Below, one piece after another: positions 9,595 through 20,592 of a stretch of DNA of 64,000 bases. The DNA comes from Brachynemurus nebulosus (Eukaryota; Arthropoda; Insecta; Neuroptera; Myrmeleontidae). Numbering within the stretch: position 1 is the stretch's first letter; each line of letters starts with the position of its first letter. The stretch is taken from contig JAPWDM010000008.1 of the NCBI GenBank assembly GCA_035578155.1, positions 5,635,847 to 5,699,846 of the forward strand, given 5' to 3'. The position numbers were made by a program, and so were the translations under genes. The notes under the pieces are model-generated. The model had not been told where the DNA came from, ran no database searches, and worked only from the letters and a program-made list of their open reading frames with translations.

Positions 9595-11607
9595 TTTAAC
9601 AAAAAATTTATTTTAACTACTGACGCATCAAATTTAGGGATAGGTGGCATATTATCGCAAATGTCTGACGATAATAAAACCGATTTACCAATTGCATATT
9701 TTTCACGGACATTAAATAAAACAGAACAAAACTATTCCACAACGGAAAAAGAATTATTAGGCATTGTTGAATCTGTAAAACATTTTAGGCCTTATCTGTA
9801 TGGTGTTAAATTCACCATAAGGACAGATCACAAACCGTTACAATGGCTGTTTAATTGTAAGGATCCAGCCAGCAAACTTGTTAGATGGAGACTGAAACTC
9901 GAGGAATACTCCTATGATATTCAGTACAAAAAAGGATCAACCAATACAAATGCAGACACACTCTCGCGTCCCATTATGCAAATAGCACGCGATTACACAC
10001 TTGAAAAAACGTACGCAAATTTTAAAAAATGGCAGGAACTCCAAACCGAAGAAATCAATTTTAATATAGTTAACCTTCCGTTAGAAAATTTAGATAACGT
10101 TGTATTACCTTTTTCATGCGATAAATCTGAAAATAATAGATTTTCAAGTTTTATTTTACCAAAAATTCAAAATAAACAAAGTTTCCTTTTAAATCAAACT
10201 GAACTCATTAGTTATGATAATAAATCATTATATTTATTAATATGTAAAGAAACCGCCCATGAACACATTACATTAGAAAACCTGTTTAGCTCTCTATATA
10301 CTTTATTTCAATATTTAGAAATCATACAGGTAGAAGAAATATACGTATACGATATACCCCAATTAAGTCTTAATATAACAGATTTAGATTTTAAATCCTT
10401 ACTCGCATATTTTAATGTTGACAATATAACAACAATAAATATTTTACGCGTTTCAACAGAAATAGTTAGAGATCTTACGGATAGGCAAAAAATAATAAAA
10501 GAAGCTCACGATGATCTTCTTAGCGGTCATAAAGGAATTAAAAACACAATAGACAAAATTAGAAAACGTTATTTTTGGAAATCAATAAATAAAGACGTCG
10601 AAGAATATATAAAAAAATGCGAACAGTGCCAAAAGAATAAAAAACAAAAATTATCAAAAACCCCAATGGTTATTACCGAAACATCTACTTCTTTTAACGA
10701 ATTAATTTCACTTGATATATTAGGACCATTTAAAGAAACCGAAAATGAAAATAAGTATATATTAACTTTGCAAGACCAATTAACAAAATTCTTAAATGCT
10801 TACGCGATACCTCGTAACAATGCGGAATATACTGCTATTAAGTTACTAGAACATTGCACAAAATATGGATTCCCTACATCTATTTTGACCGATAACGGAA
10901 ATAATTTTATTAATTCCACAATTAAAGAATTAAATAAACTTTTAAATATAAAACATAAACAAACCACCCCATACAATCCACAATCGAATGGTTCGATTGA
11001 ACGTAGTCATGCGGAAATAAAAAATTATTTACGCAATTACGTTAATGAAAACCAAAATGACTGGGATATTTATACTAATCTCGCATGTTATACTTATAAC
11101 ACTACAAAAAATCGACATACAGGTTATACGCCATACGAGTTAGTATACGGAACACGAGCCAAAGAAATAAATTATAAACCCCATCTTCCCACGTACGATA
11201 ACCTCGCGAACAACATTAATAACAAAATTAAAAATATACGTGAAAGCGCAAAAACAAATTTGACCATTAATAAAAATATTGCTAAAGAAAGTTACGATAA
11301 GAAAACTAAAAGCAAAACCTTTTCAATAGGAGATCAAGTATTATTATACGACAATAAAAGTCATATTCACGACAAAGATAATAAACTCAAACCACAATAC
11401 AAAGGGCCTTTTACTATCATTAAGATTTGGCCTGAAAAACAGGTAGCTTGTCTAGACACACCCACTAATAAAAGAAAGAAAACACAATGGTTCCATTACA
11501 AACATTTGAAATTGTTTGTTTCAGATGGACAAAACCATGCTAATGACACTAATACTATTAATGCTCCAGACTACGACCAGCCTAGTACAAGCACAGCTAG
11601 TAATTAA
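9595..11607 (+). CDS. pol: Errantivirus Pol, part 2: RNase H and integrase
   Basis: Continues Pol in the other frame. The RNase H TTDAS motif has its Asp codon at 9622, upstream of the first ATG at 9661, which shows that this segment is not an independent gene. Then come STTEKELLG, RTDHKPL and the RNase H end. Integrase has an N-terminal HHCC zinc region (about 10505-10635), the catalytic core with LDILGPF, LTDNG and IERSHAE supplying D,D,E, and a C-terminal YKGPF region near 11400. The last 83 bases overlap the start of env in a different frame. Confidence 0.9.
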   Translation, partial: FNKKFILTTDASNLGIGGILSQMSDDNKTDLPIAYFSRTLNKTEQNYSTTEKELLGIVESVKHFRPYLYGVKFTIRTDHKPLQWLFNCKDPASKLVRWRLKLEEYSYDIQYKKGSTNTNADTLSRPIMQIARDYTLEKTYANFKKWQELQTEEINFNIVNLPLENLDNVVLPFSCDKSENNRFSSFILPKIQNKQSFLLNQTELISYDNKSLYLLICKETAHEHITLENLFSSLYTLFQYLEIIQVEEIYVYDIPQLSLNITDLDFKSLLAYFNVDNITTINILRVSTEIVRDLTDRQKIIKEAHDDLLSGHKGIKNTIDKIRKRYFWKSINKDVEEYIKKCEQCQKNKKQKLSKTPMVITETSTSFNELISLDILGPFKETENENKYILTLQDQLTKFLNAYAIPRNNAEYTAIKLLEHCTKYGFPTSILTDNGNNFINSTIKELNKLLNIKHKQTTPYNPQSNGSIERSHAEIKNYLRNYVNENQNDWDIYTNLACYTYNTTKNRHTGYTPYELVYGTRAKEINYKPHLPTYDNLANNINNKIKNIRESAKTNLTINKNIAKESYDKKTKSKTFSIGDQVLLYDNKSHIHDKDNKLKPQYKGPFTIIKIWPEKQVACLDTPTNKRKKTQWFHYKHLKLFVSDGQNHANDTNTINAPDYDQPSTSTASN

Positions 11608-13501
11608 GAAAGTAGACAAGAATCCTGGCATTTATTATAATCACATAGGAGAAGCAAAATTAGTTTCTAATTATATTAGTTTAATTCATATATTTAATAT
11701 TAGTTATGTAGAAAAAATTTTTAACTCAATACCTTTTCACTTAGGAAATAATTATAATTTATGTAAGAAATTGCCAATGGATACACATTGTGAAACAACA
11801 TTAAAACTAATTAGAAATGAATACGAAAAATTACAAATTAAATATAACGATCTTAAAAGTATATACACCACACACAAACGTGACAAAAGAGAAATTTCTT
11901 ACGAACACGGATGGCTAGACGCTATAGGTAGTATATGGCATAAAATTAGTGGAAGTCCTGACGCAAATGACGGACAATTCTTTACGGACAATATAAATAA
12001 ATTAGTTAGGCAACAAAAAGATATTAATAATATTATACAAAATCAAATTAGAATAATTACTGATAGTATTAATTCCATTAATCATACTCAACAACAAGTT
12101 GAATTAATAGAAGCTAAACTAAATGAAATTGTTGTAAAACATAATAATTTAAGTCAGAATTTAGATACAAACTCTCGTATCATTGAGGTAAACAGTCAAA
12201 CATTATTTATCAAAGAACTAATTTCAATTATTAATAGACAAATTAGTCAATTTGAAACTGCTATAATATTAGCAAAACATAAAATTATTGATTTCAACAT
12301 ACTACCACCGAGAATCCTAATTAAAGAATTATCACAATTTAATAAAGTCAATTTACCATTTCCGGTCAATAATGACAACCTAGATAAATATTACAAAATT
12401 TCAGAAGTAAACATAATTAACATCAAAACAACCATAGTTATCGAAATAAAAATTCCTATAACTACTATCGACGACTACGATGTATATAAAATTTTTTCAC
12501 TCCCAAGAAAAATTCCATACCATGATAACCTTTATAAAACCATTAAAGTCAATAAACCTTTCCTATTTACCTCAAAGACGAGATTGAATCATTTATTAGA
12601 TACCACCATGGATAACTGCATCGAATACCAAAAGTCATCATACCTGTGCAAAGAAAATACATTGAAAGCGACGCAAGCAAGAGAATGCGAAACACTACTC
12701 TTCGAAATAACCACTCACGACATCCCACGTGAATGCGAGCAGCTCACCTACAAAGCCGAACAGGAAATATGGGAAATGATCCACCCAAACGAATGGATTT
12801 GCTCAATCAGTCAAAAAACGGCTTTAACAATCATATGTCCAAATACTAAACAACAAGTGGAGATTCAAGATACCAACATCATCAAAATCAACGGTCAATG
12901 TAAAGGGTTTACAAAAACAACTTCACTGTTACCCACCTTTGTCGCTTACACCAAAGAATTTCAAGACTTCGTTCCTGACATAAAAATACCCGAAGAAGAA
13001 TGCAAGAACGAAACAATCAAACATTTTGCCGACATAACTCCTATACATTTGCAATATAGGACACTGGAAAAGCTAACTCAAAACTACCATCATCTCCAGG
13101 AACTAGACAACAAATTTTCAAGAGAAGTAAACGATCAAATACATTTCCTTGGACAAACTTATACCGCAAGTAACTGGTTTACAATTAAAATCATTAGCTG
13201 CGTACTAATTTCCTCGTTCATCTTCTGGCTGTTATGGAAATTGAATATATTCCAACTATTCAAATGGTTCACCAAAACAATAACCAAGGAGGGATCACCG
13301 TGTATCAACATATTCAATAACTGCTACGACCAAAGGCGTCAAGAAACTCTACATGAACCTGTTGTCCACTTCGCATCAGCCCCACTCATTGAAAACCAGA
13401 AAGAATTTCCGGCAGTACCAAAACCATATGAAGAACCACGAAGAAGTTCTACCAGAAGCTCTTCCCGGCATAGAAGAAAAATCAGCCCATTCCGTCTATA
13501 G
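11525..13501 (+). CDS. env: Errantivirus envelope glycoprotein
   Basis: About 658 residues if translation starts at ATG 11525; ATGs at 11537 and 11543 are alternatives. A hydrophobic signal segment covers roughly residues 5-22. A basic R-x-K-R furin-type site is at residues 119-122, followed by the AIGSIWHKISG region that corresponds to the fusion-peptide area of errantivirus and baculovirus F-type envelopes. Coiled-coil-like Gln/Asn-rich stretches follow, then a single transmembrane segment at about residues 551-575 and a basic cytoplasmic tail. No stop or frameshift interrupts it. The frame is preceded by a pyrimidine-rich CAG acceptor ending at 11524. Expression from a spliced mRNA is inferred. 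Confidence 0.88.
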   Translation: MDKTMLMTLILLMLQTTTSLVQAQLVIKKVDKNPGIYYNHIGEAKLVSNYISLIHIFNISYVEKIFNSIPFHLGNNYNLCKKLPMDTHCETTLKLIRNEYEKLQIKYNDLKSIYTTHKRDKREISYEHGWLDAIGSIWHKISGSPDANDGQFFTDNINKLVRQQKDINNIIQNQIRIITDSINSINHTQQQVELIEAKLNEIVVKHNNLSQNLDTNSRIIEVNSQTLFIKELISIINRQISQFETAIILAKHKIIDFNILPPRILIKELSQFNKVNLPFPVNNDNLDKYYKISEVNIINIKTTIVIEIKIPITTIDDYDVYKIFSLPRKIPYHDNLYKTIKVNKPFLFTSKTRLNHLLDTTMDNCIEYQKSSYLCKENTLKATQARECETLLFEITTHDIPRECEQLTYKAEQEIWEMIHPNEWICSISQKTALTIICPNTKQQVEIQDTNIIKINGQCKGFTKTTSLLPTFVAYTKEFQDFVPDIKIPEEECKNETIKHFADITPIHLQYRTLEKLTQNYHHLQELDNKFSREVNDQIHFLGQTYTASNWFTIKIISCVLISSFIFWLLWKLNIFQLFKWFTKTITKEGSPCINIFNNCYDQRRQETLHEPVVHFASAPLIENQKEFPAVPKPYEEPRRSSTRSSSRHRRKISPFRL

Positions 13502-13510
13502 TCTCATCTT

Positions 13511-13521
13511 AAAAGGGAGGA
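13511..13521 (+). promoter_or_regulatory. Polypurine tract
   Basis: AAAAGGGAGGA lies immediately before the 3' LTR, where plus-strand DNA synthesis is primed in LTR elements. Confidence 0.75.
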
Positions 13522-13522
13522 T

Positions 13523-14034
13523 TATGGTGCTACGCTTTCACCAAATTCCTAAACATTCGATTACTTGTCCTTTGACCATGAAAAACAACTTTCCAACCCT
13601 CATACGTCACTTAATTAAATAAATATTTTGTATATATAAGACAATGTAACTAATCAATATTGTTCATTTTTGTATCATCAAAAGTAAGCCCGGATATTGT
13701 AATTTTTGGTTTTTGAAATAATAAATTTAATTATTACTTAAATTTAATTGTTGTTATTTGATAAATTCGAATCAAAGTGAAAAATAGTAAAATCGAAGAT
13801 AAACTATATCAAAAGATTATACTTAAAAATAATACATCTTTGAGTGTTAATCCTCAAATAAAATAATTGATTAACTGGTGACAGCAACTGCATATCAAGC
13901 TGCCCAATAAATTGTCAACGTAGTTGCTAACTGGAAGCATCGAAGATCATTGGTCCACTTTCCGTAATTGTTCAAGACGACATCAAGGGATCAAAGGATC
14001 ACTGGTTCATCACCTCCAATCGCTCGACACGACA
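13523..14034 (+). repeat. 3' LTR of the errantivirus
   Basis: 512 bp, identical to the 5' LTR at a constant offset of 7261 bases. It is followed by the target duplicate GTAC. Confidence 0.95.
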
Positions 14035-14924
14035 GTACACGTTGTATGTACAGTCACCATGCATAAAAATATCAAAGCTCCGTACATACACTATTAAACC
14101 GCGCAAAGCAAAATTTAAATCTTTGAAATTTTTGTTAAAATGTAGTTTCCCGGTCTTTAGCGCGCATGCGTATTAAATTTTTTCAACTAAATCAGACGCA
14201 GACACAGGGATAGCAACCGTACTATAATTATAGTAGACATACTATAATTACATCCTTTTTACTATGTACTATCATCCTTTACAATAATCCTTAAATCTAC
14301 TATAATTTCTTAAATATATTATAATTTTTATAAACCATATTTTTAGACCGAAAAAACAAATTTTTCGTAATTAATGTCAAAATGTTTCCCATTTGGCGCC
14401 GAAATGATGACTGCTGATACAGTAGATGACTGCTGATCAATCGTGATTTCAATATATATATAGTCCTCCGGTATTTTGACAACTGGCGAGCAAAAAAAAA
14501 AAAAGGTCGCCGCTTTCGCCTTCCGATACAAAATGCGATAAAATTGAATTTGGCGGTTATTTTTTCTAATCTACTATAATTTTTTCAAATTTACTATAAT
14601 TTTACGACCCTAGCACAATAATTTCACTCTTCAGGGTTGCTAACACTGCGCAGACATTTTAGTAGCGAAGTAGTCAACGTTTCTGGCTACTACTGATTAA
14701 AAAAAATTCAATACTGAAAAAATAGAAAATGAAGCACTACTTTTTTTAATAATTAATCTACGACATTTTCTCGTATACTATAAATATTTTTAATGAAATT
14801 ACTAAAAATAGCAGACGTATCACGCAAAATTGATAGAAATTGTTGACGTCATATGACGTTTCGGATATGTAAAGGTTTCACTTGACGTCATATAACATCA
14901 TATACGGGAATCTTAAGATCGTGC
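14035..14924. repeat. R3 block of the A1 unit, second part
   Basis: Collinear with 32365-32795, including ACTACTTTTTTTAATAATTA and a GACGTCATATGACGTT motif. It has about 385 extra bases at roughly 14190-14640 that the 32-kb copy lacks, containing repeated CTACTATAATTT-type motifs. No gene was recognised. Confidence 0.55.
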
Positions 14925-14928
14925 TTAA

Positions 14929-16828
14929 GGGTGAACTTAAAAAATTTTACACATTTTCTTTTTTGATTTTTTGTTTTTGATTAACGTTCTACATTGTATT
15001 TAAAACTAGTAAAAAATTTCCAAAAAATTCTAAGAAAATTTATTTGGCCGGAAAATACACAAGAAGATCAAAAATATGCCTTGTTTTCTTCCATTCCACC
15101 GCATAAACTATTGGAAATTAAGAAATGAAATTTTCAAATATGAAAATTGAAAGTGTAATCTACGTCCTGACGAAGCCCTTTTTTCAATTTTTTGTTTCAT
15201 GTCAGTGCTAGAAGCTGCTAAAAATTTCCATTTTTGTCTAGCTTCTTTTTCGCAATTTACAAGAATACGATGTAAAATTTAAAAAAAAACTCAACGTCAG
15301 GACGTCAAGTTACATTTGTTCTAGCGAATGAGTCTATTCTAAGAAAAATCTTTTTGAAAATAGCTGCGGTGGAGTGGAAATTAGATTTTTTATTTCTGTC
15401 CTTACCGCACTGTTCCTTTTTTTCTAACAAAAAAGGCTTCAGTTATAACTCTTGGTCTCTGTACGAAAGGTCTCTCCATGTATATGTGTATACATGTATA
15501 TTGTATATGCATGCATATGTGAAACAAAGTCTTTATAGGATGAATGCACCAAAAGTTGACCAGTAAAGCATTTTTGTATCTTTAAAATACAGTATCATAT
15601 ATAAACAACTATTAATAAAGAATAATTTTATTCCGTTGATAAAATTGGTTTAATTTTTGCCGAAAAAGGTGATCCATACACAAATAAAATATTGATTTGG
15701 AGATTTAAAAAAAAATACTTTCTAGACTTATTTAATGTTAATAATATAAATCTACACAATTATTCAAAATAATTTGAAAAAGCAAAATAAACTATTTAAC
15801 GCTTACAATGTATCAAACTAAGGATTTTTCAATAAAATCACCTCCTTTTAAAAGTGTACACACTTGTCACTTGCAGACATTTAAACATTAATTTATTGTG
15901 CACTAGCAAATAATATAAAATAAAATAAATTGAAAGAAGCTGTCTTTATAGAAAATAAATTTCTTATTATTTAAAGAAAAATATGAATGGCTTACATTTA
16001 GTCCAAACCGAGTTTCGGTACGTCTACCCTATATATATTTACAAAATTGTCTACGGGAATCTATAGTGTTGAATGAAATATTTGGATTTGAAATATTTGG
16101 ATTTTGGAACACCATAATGTAATATTCAATGCATTCCAATGTTTTACACATGTGTATTGTATACATAATATGCGTATGCAATATGTATGTATATATTATG
16201 TAAAAAGGTGTTTGTAGCACCTTTAAGTATAAGCAGACCCTACACGCTCAATAATATTATGCAACCAGCTTGTGCAATTTATTAAAGTCTTCTTTAGACA
16301 ATAATAAAATTGTTCTTTGATTCAAAATGTTAAATGATTAACTGATAATAATGCTGCGATGCAATAAATAATTACTTATTACAAATTAATAATTTAAACT
16401 GGTTCAAATTATAGGCACAATAGATGACACAATAAACAAATTGAAACTTATAAACAAATAAAGTTGTATATCGTATATCTCTTCAATATAATCTACAATT
16501 AATCTATAATATTATATAAGATCAAATTTTGTGCAATATTATTGAGTGTGTGGGGGTCACTTTACTATTTGGTTTAACTGCATTCTTTCCCTCGTTGATA
16601 ATATGGAACTTTAAGAAAAATAGATCTTTGAGATAGTAGAACATATTGTATACGTATATGTGTATGAATCAGTATGAATGTATTTGTACATCCAATACAT
16701 ATATTTTTCAAATAATTAACTGTTGACAGTTTTTGTTTCAAGTATATTTGATTATACATTTTTTCAAAAATACAGACAGTGGAGACCTCTGGGCGGAATT
16801 AGTTTGCGTAAAAAATTCACGATCACCC
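14929..16828. mobile_element. TTAA-flanked element of 1.9 kb, non-coding
   Basis: Flanked by TTAA at 14925-14928 and 16829-16832. The paralogous block (about 32795) has a single uninterrupted GCTTAAGATACACTG, so this is a clean filled/empty pair. Ends are GGGTGAACTT and GGGTGATCGT (complement), sharing GGGTGA. TTAA insertion fits piggyBac- or Kolobok-type elements. No transposase was recognised in either strand; short frames inside are not protein-like. Confidence 0.65.
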
Positions 16829-16904
16829 TTAAGATACACTGCAGTTCACACATTCACATAGATAGATCGTATTCCATTAGCAAAAATTTTACACAGTGCA
16901 TGAC

Positions 16905-18408
16905 GGGAGCATTCCTAACGCATCTAGCCAAAGTGTCTTGATCTTACTTTTAAGAACATTACACTTGTTTTGAAGTGCTTTTGTCTTACTTTGGAGATAT
17001 TTGTATATTCCTGTCTCACTTTCCATGTTCTTGAGGGAAAGGTAAAGGTATGTATACATGGTATGCGTTCGGTATACATCGTATACATACCTTCACCCTT
17101 CTCTCAAGAACATGGAAAGTGAGACAGGAATATACAAATTAGAGATGTGCTCGTGAGTACATTTTTACTCACGATCACGCACAGTCACGAATTAGCTTTT
17201 GTACTCACGCCCGATCACGAACGAGAAAATTTATTTCTTTTCACACTCACGCACGATCACGAACAAAAAAATTTTATGCTTTCACACTCACGCACGATCA
17301 CGAACAAAAAAATTTTATGCTTTCACGCACGCTTACGAATTAAACATAAAAATCTTTGAAACTAATCGTTGGAATTTTGAATAAAAATCACTATCGCTTT
17401 AACAATCAGTTAAAATTATGTCCTTGGGATAAAATCAGAATACGGTTAATAGGGCTAACATTATTACTGAGATTAATACTGATGCAAATTATATACTATT
17501 TAATTTTTTCTGGAAAGTAAGAAAATTTTCAAAATTTTTTATCTAATGATTTATTGTTTAATTTTTGTTCTTATTGTATTTGTATATAAACATGACATTT
17601 CGCACAACCAAACCAAATATCTAGTTTTTTAACAAAATTGTGACAAAATATTTTTTTAGTACCTATAAATACATAGAAAATAAATTTTTTTTTTAAATAA
17701 TGATAATAATAAAACAACTTAAAATATTGAAAAAGATAATATTCCTTTAAGTAACCCCTCTTTATATTATGTCTTCATGACCATATTGTTCAAAACTGAC
17801 CTTGTTATTTACAATTATACTCATTGACTGAGACCGTATATCCACACATGGTGAGAGATGCAGACTAATTTTAAGAATTTCTTAAAAATTTAAGAAATTA
17901 TTTAAAAACGGAAAAATCAGAACATCATAAACACTGTTGGATATTTCTAATTTGTAAATTATTTTGTATAGTATCTCGGTAAAGAACAGGAATTTGTTAG
18001 TAAGGGTTATTGGATTTCTACCTACTTGTGCTTGTAAAAACCAATACATAAAAAAAAAGATTTTTTTGTAGTTAAAATATCAAATTGGTTTAGTTAATAT
18101 TCCCTAAAATTGAAAATAATAAATTATTTAAAAATTTTTTATTCATGGTCTTTAACTTTTCGTGACTCACGAATTATTCACGACAAGAAATTAAATGTCA
18201 CGATCACACCCACTCACGCACGATCGTAGAAAATTATTCACGATCACGATGGGTCACGCGTGACCCAGCGGGTCACGCGTGAATTCACGATTTTGGCACA
18301 TCTCTAATACAAATATCTCCAAAGTAAGACAAAAGCACTTCAAAACAAATGTAATGTTCTTAAAAGTAAGATCAAGACACTTTGACTAGGTGCGTTACGA
18401 ATGCTCCC
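16905..18408. mobile_element. Long-TIR element with nested hAT
   Basis: The outer arms, starting GGGAGCATTC, are inverted copies of each other over about 110 bp (16905-17015 and 18300-18408). The left half also folds on itself around 17065. The paralogous A2 block at 32865-32885 lacks the whole element. A separate hAT element sits inside at 17140-18306. Class undetermined; non-coding. Confidence 0.6.
17140..18306. mobile_element. Non-autonomous hAT element, 1167 bp
   Basis: Ends are TAGAGATGTGC and GGCACATCTCTA, flanked by the 8-bp duplication ATACAAAT (17132-17139 and 18307-18314), the hAT hallmark. Subterminal DNA at both ends carries many CACGATCACG-like copies, in opposite orientations, resembling the subterminal transposase-binding repeats of hAT elements. 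Short frames here are repeat artefacts. Confidence 0.8.
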
Positions 18409-19190
18409 ACTACACTGTGTCTACTTTTCTCACTAATGGAACATCAACTTTTATTGTGTTTCTGCAGAGGGCAGCATAGACAAAGTTACTAGATTTAAAA
18501 AAAAAAAACTGATTCAATCTGCTTGGTATACTTTCTATGATTTTCAATTACATGTATAATTTAATTAAAAGCAGATAAAAGGTTAGTTTCGCAATAAAAT
18601 TTAAAAAAATTAGTTTTTTTGTGGAAAAAGAAAGTACGAAAATCATGAAAATTTAGTTGGCATTACTTTTCCGCTATGCAATGTGTTACAGTGTCGTTTG
18701 TGTTTTGCTAATGGAACACGATCATAAACCTGTTGTGATCCCTCTAATCCCTCTATTTATTCAATATTTAGTGATTATAATAAATACAAAAAAATTTTGC
18801 TAAATAATAAATTTCATTGTTAATATTTATTTATATTTACTACAACTTTATTACAATTATTAATTATTCTAAAATATTATTTTATTACAATATCATTTCA
18901 CATTATATCAAATATTTCGTAAAAATAAAATAAACCACCTCACAAGTCCCAACAAATTTTCAATCTCTCCATGTTAAAATTAATATGTTCCTAGTTGCTT
19001 GAAACACCCGATATGAACTATTTAAAATAAAAACCAGCTATTGCTTTTCTAGCAAGCATCTTTGCAATGGAAATATTCAATTCCGTTAACTTTCGGAACA
19101 GCAGACGTCTTACTAAGGCTCTTAAGGGCAGCTTTGATTGGCAAACGAACACATGAACTTTCATTCAACTATTATTTTTATTATTATATT
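18409..19190. repeat. R3 block of the A1 unit, third part
   Basis: Collinear with 32875-33470 and then 34330-34450 of the A2 unit, for example the GGCTCTTAAGGGCAGCTTTG motif. This is the 3' flank of the ZnF gene. No independent gene was recognised. Confidence 0.6.
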
Positions 19191-19199
19191 ATTGTGGAT

Positions 19200-19290
19200 T
19201 TTTTTTTTCTAAAACATACAATCTTTTGATGTGTGTCTTCAAAGTGGCGGATTGAGAAAATGTTTTAAAACATTTATTAAACTTGAATGG
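19200..19290 (-). pseudogene. Relic finger after the A1 stop codon
   Basis: The bases after the A1 stop still read like one more finger (KCFKTFSQSATLKTH), but the first cysteine position is Phe and the linker is broken by the stop. The same relic occurs in the A2 tail, so the shortening predates the A1/A2 duplication. Confidence 0.6.
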
Positions 19291-20592
19291 TTATATTTTT
19301 GTATGGATTATTCCATGTCTTTTTAAATTACCTGAAGAAGAAAATGTTTTTGAACATATTTTACATTTATATGGTTTCCTACCAATGTGGATTCTTTCAT
19401 GTTGTTTTAATTGACCTGAAGTAGTACATGTTTTAGTACATATATTACACTTGTATGGCTTTTCGCCGCTGTGAATTCTTTCATGTGTTTTTAAATCACT
19501 TGAAGCAGTAAATGTTTTAGTACATATATTACACTTGTATGGTTTTTCGCCACTGTGGAGTCTTTCATGTCTTTTTAAATTTTCTTTTTGATTAAATGTT
19601 TTAGTACACATATTACACTTGTACGGTTTTTCGCCACTGTGAATTCTTTTATGTGTTGTTAAACCACTTGAATTAGTAAATGCTTTAGAACATATGTTAC
19701 ACTTGTATGGTTTTTCACCACTGTGAATTCTTTCATGTTTTCTTAAATCACCTGAAGCAGTAAATGTTTTAGTACACATATTGCACTTGTACGGTTTTTC
19801 GCCACTGTGAATTCGTTCATGTTTTTTTAATTGACTTAAAGTAGTAAATGTTTTAGTACATATATTGCACTTGTATGGTTTTTCACCACTGTGAATTCTT
19901 TCATGTGTTTTTAAAACGTCTAAGCGAGTAAATGTTTTAGAACATACATTACACTCGTATGGTTTTCTACCACTGTGAATTGTTTCATGTGTTTTTAAAT
20001 TACTTGACTGATTAAATGTTTTAGTACATATATTACACTTGTATGGTTTTTCGCTACTGTGGAGTCTTTCATGTGTTTTTAAATTTTGTTTTTGATTAAA
20101 TGTTTTCGTACATATATTACACTGATATGGTTTTTCACCACTGTGTATTCTTTCATGTTTTTTTAAGTGACTTGAAGTAGAAAATGTTTTAGTACACATG
20201 TTACACTTGTATGGTTTTTCACCACTATGAGATCTTTCATGTGTTTTTAAATTTTGTTTTTTATTAAATCTTTTAGTACATATATTACATTCAAATGGTT
20301 TTTCACCACTATGAATTCTTTTATGTGCATTTAAATGACTTGAAGTAGTAAATGTTTTAGTACACATATTACACTTGTATGGTTTTTCACCACTGTGTAT
20401 TCTTTCATGTTTTTTTAATTCACTTTGATAGGTAAATGTTTTATTACATGTATCACACTGTAATAATTTTTTACCAACACATACAATTTCATGTTCTTTT
20501 AAATCTGCCCAGTAATTTTCATCTACTTCATCTTGTTTAATTTTAATTTCCGTGTGTAAACTATTTAAATCTATCAATGATTCACTCCGCTC
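19291..20592 (-). CDS. Group A ZnF gene A1, coding exon 2 (14 C2H2 fingers)
   Basis: Encodes about 433 residues. A short acidic lead contains LHTEIKIKQDE, then a half-finger remnant (LKEHEIVC), then 14 tandem C2H2 fingers (CX2CX12HX3H) joined mainly by HSGEKPY linkers, as in DNA-binding poly-ZnF proteins. Finger 13 has Cys in place of the core Phe (KTCTT). The exon starts after an acceptor (TTTTAG|GAG, AG at 20593-20594) in phase 0, matching the phase-0 donor of exon 1 at 23270. There is no ATG in the acidic lead or early fingers, so exon 1 must supply the start. Predicted nuclear, sequence-specific DNA-binding protein; target unknown. The A1 locus is the most intact group A member here. Confidence 0.85.
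   Translation of the reverse strand, partial: ERSESLIDLNSLHTEIKIKQDEVDENYWADLKEHEIVCVGKKLLQCDTCNKTFTYQSELKKHERIHSGEKPYKCNMCTKTFTTSSHLNAHKRIHSGEKPFECNICTKRFNKKQNLKTHERSHSGEKPYKCNMCTKTFSTSSHLKKHERIHSGEKPYQCNICTKTFNQKQNLKTHERLHSSEKPYKCNICTKTFNQSSNLKTHETIHSGRKPYECNVCSKTFTRLDVLKTHERIHSGEKPYKCNICTKTFTTLSQLKKHERIHSGEKPYKCNMCTKTFTASGDLRKHERIHSGEKPYKCNICSKAFTNSSGLTTHKRIHSGEKPYKCNMCTKTFNQKENLKRHERLHSGEKPYKCNICTKTFTASSDLKTHERIHSGEKPYKCNICTKTCTTSGQLKQHERIHIGRKPYKCKICSKTFSSSGNLKRHGIIHTKI

Larger units (their letters stand above)
6262..14034 (+). mobile_element. Complete errantivirus (gypsy-group LTR retrotransposon), 7773 bp
   Basis: Two 512-bp LTRs flank gag, pol and env in that order, in three different frames. 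The insertion is bounded by the 4-bp duplication GTAC at 6258-6261 and 14035-14038; the paralogous sequence at 32350-32380 shows the uninterrupted target. The LTRs read identical across their length, so the insertion is very recent. The presence of env and the 4-bp TSD place it with insect errantiviruses. Gag and Env are open, but Pol changes frame between about 9573 and 9590, so this copy is probably not autonomous as read. Confidence 0.95.

Noticed and set aside
9573..9600. Programmed frameshift between RT and RNase H
   Set aside because: Errantivirus pol is normally continuous here and no slippery site or recoding signal was seen; a lesion or read error is simpler.
17147..17384. Histidine- and arginine-rich short frames
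   Set aside because: They are translations of CACGATCACG repeats in the hAT subterminal array.
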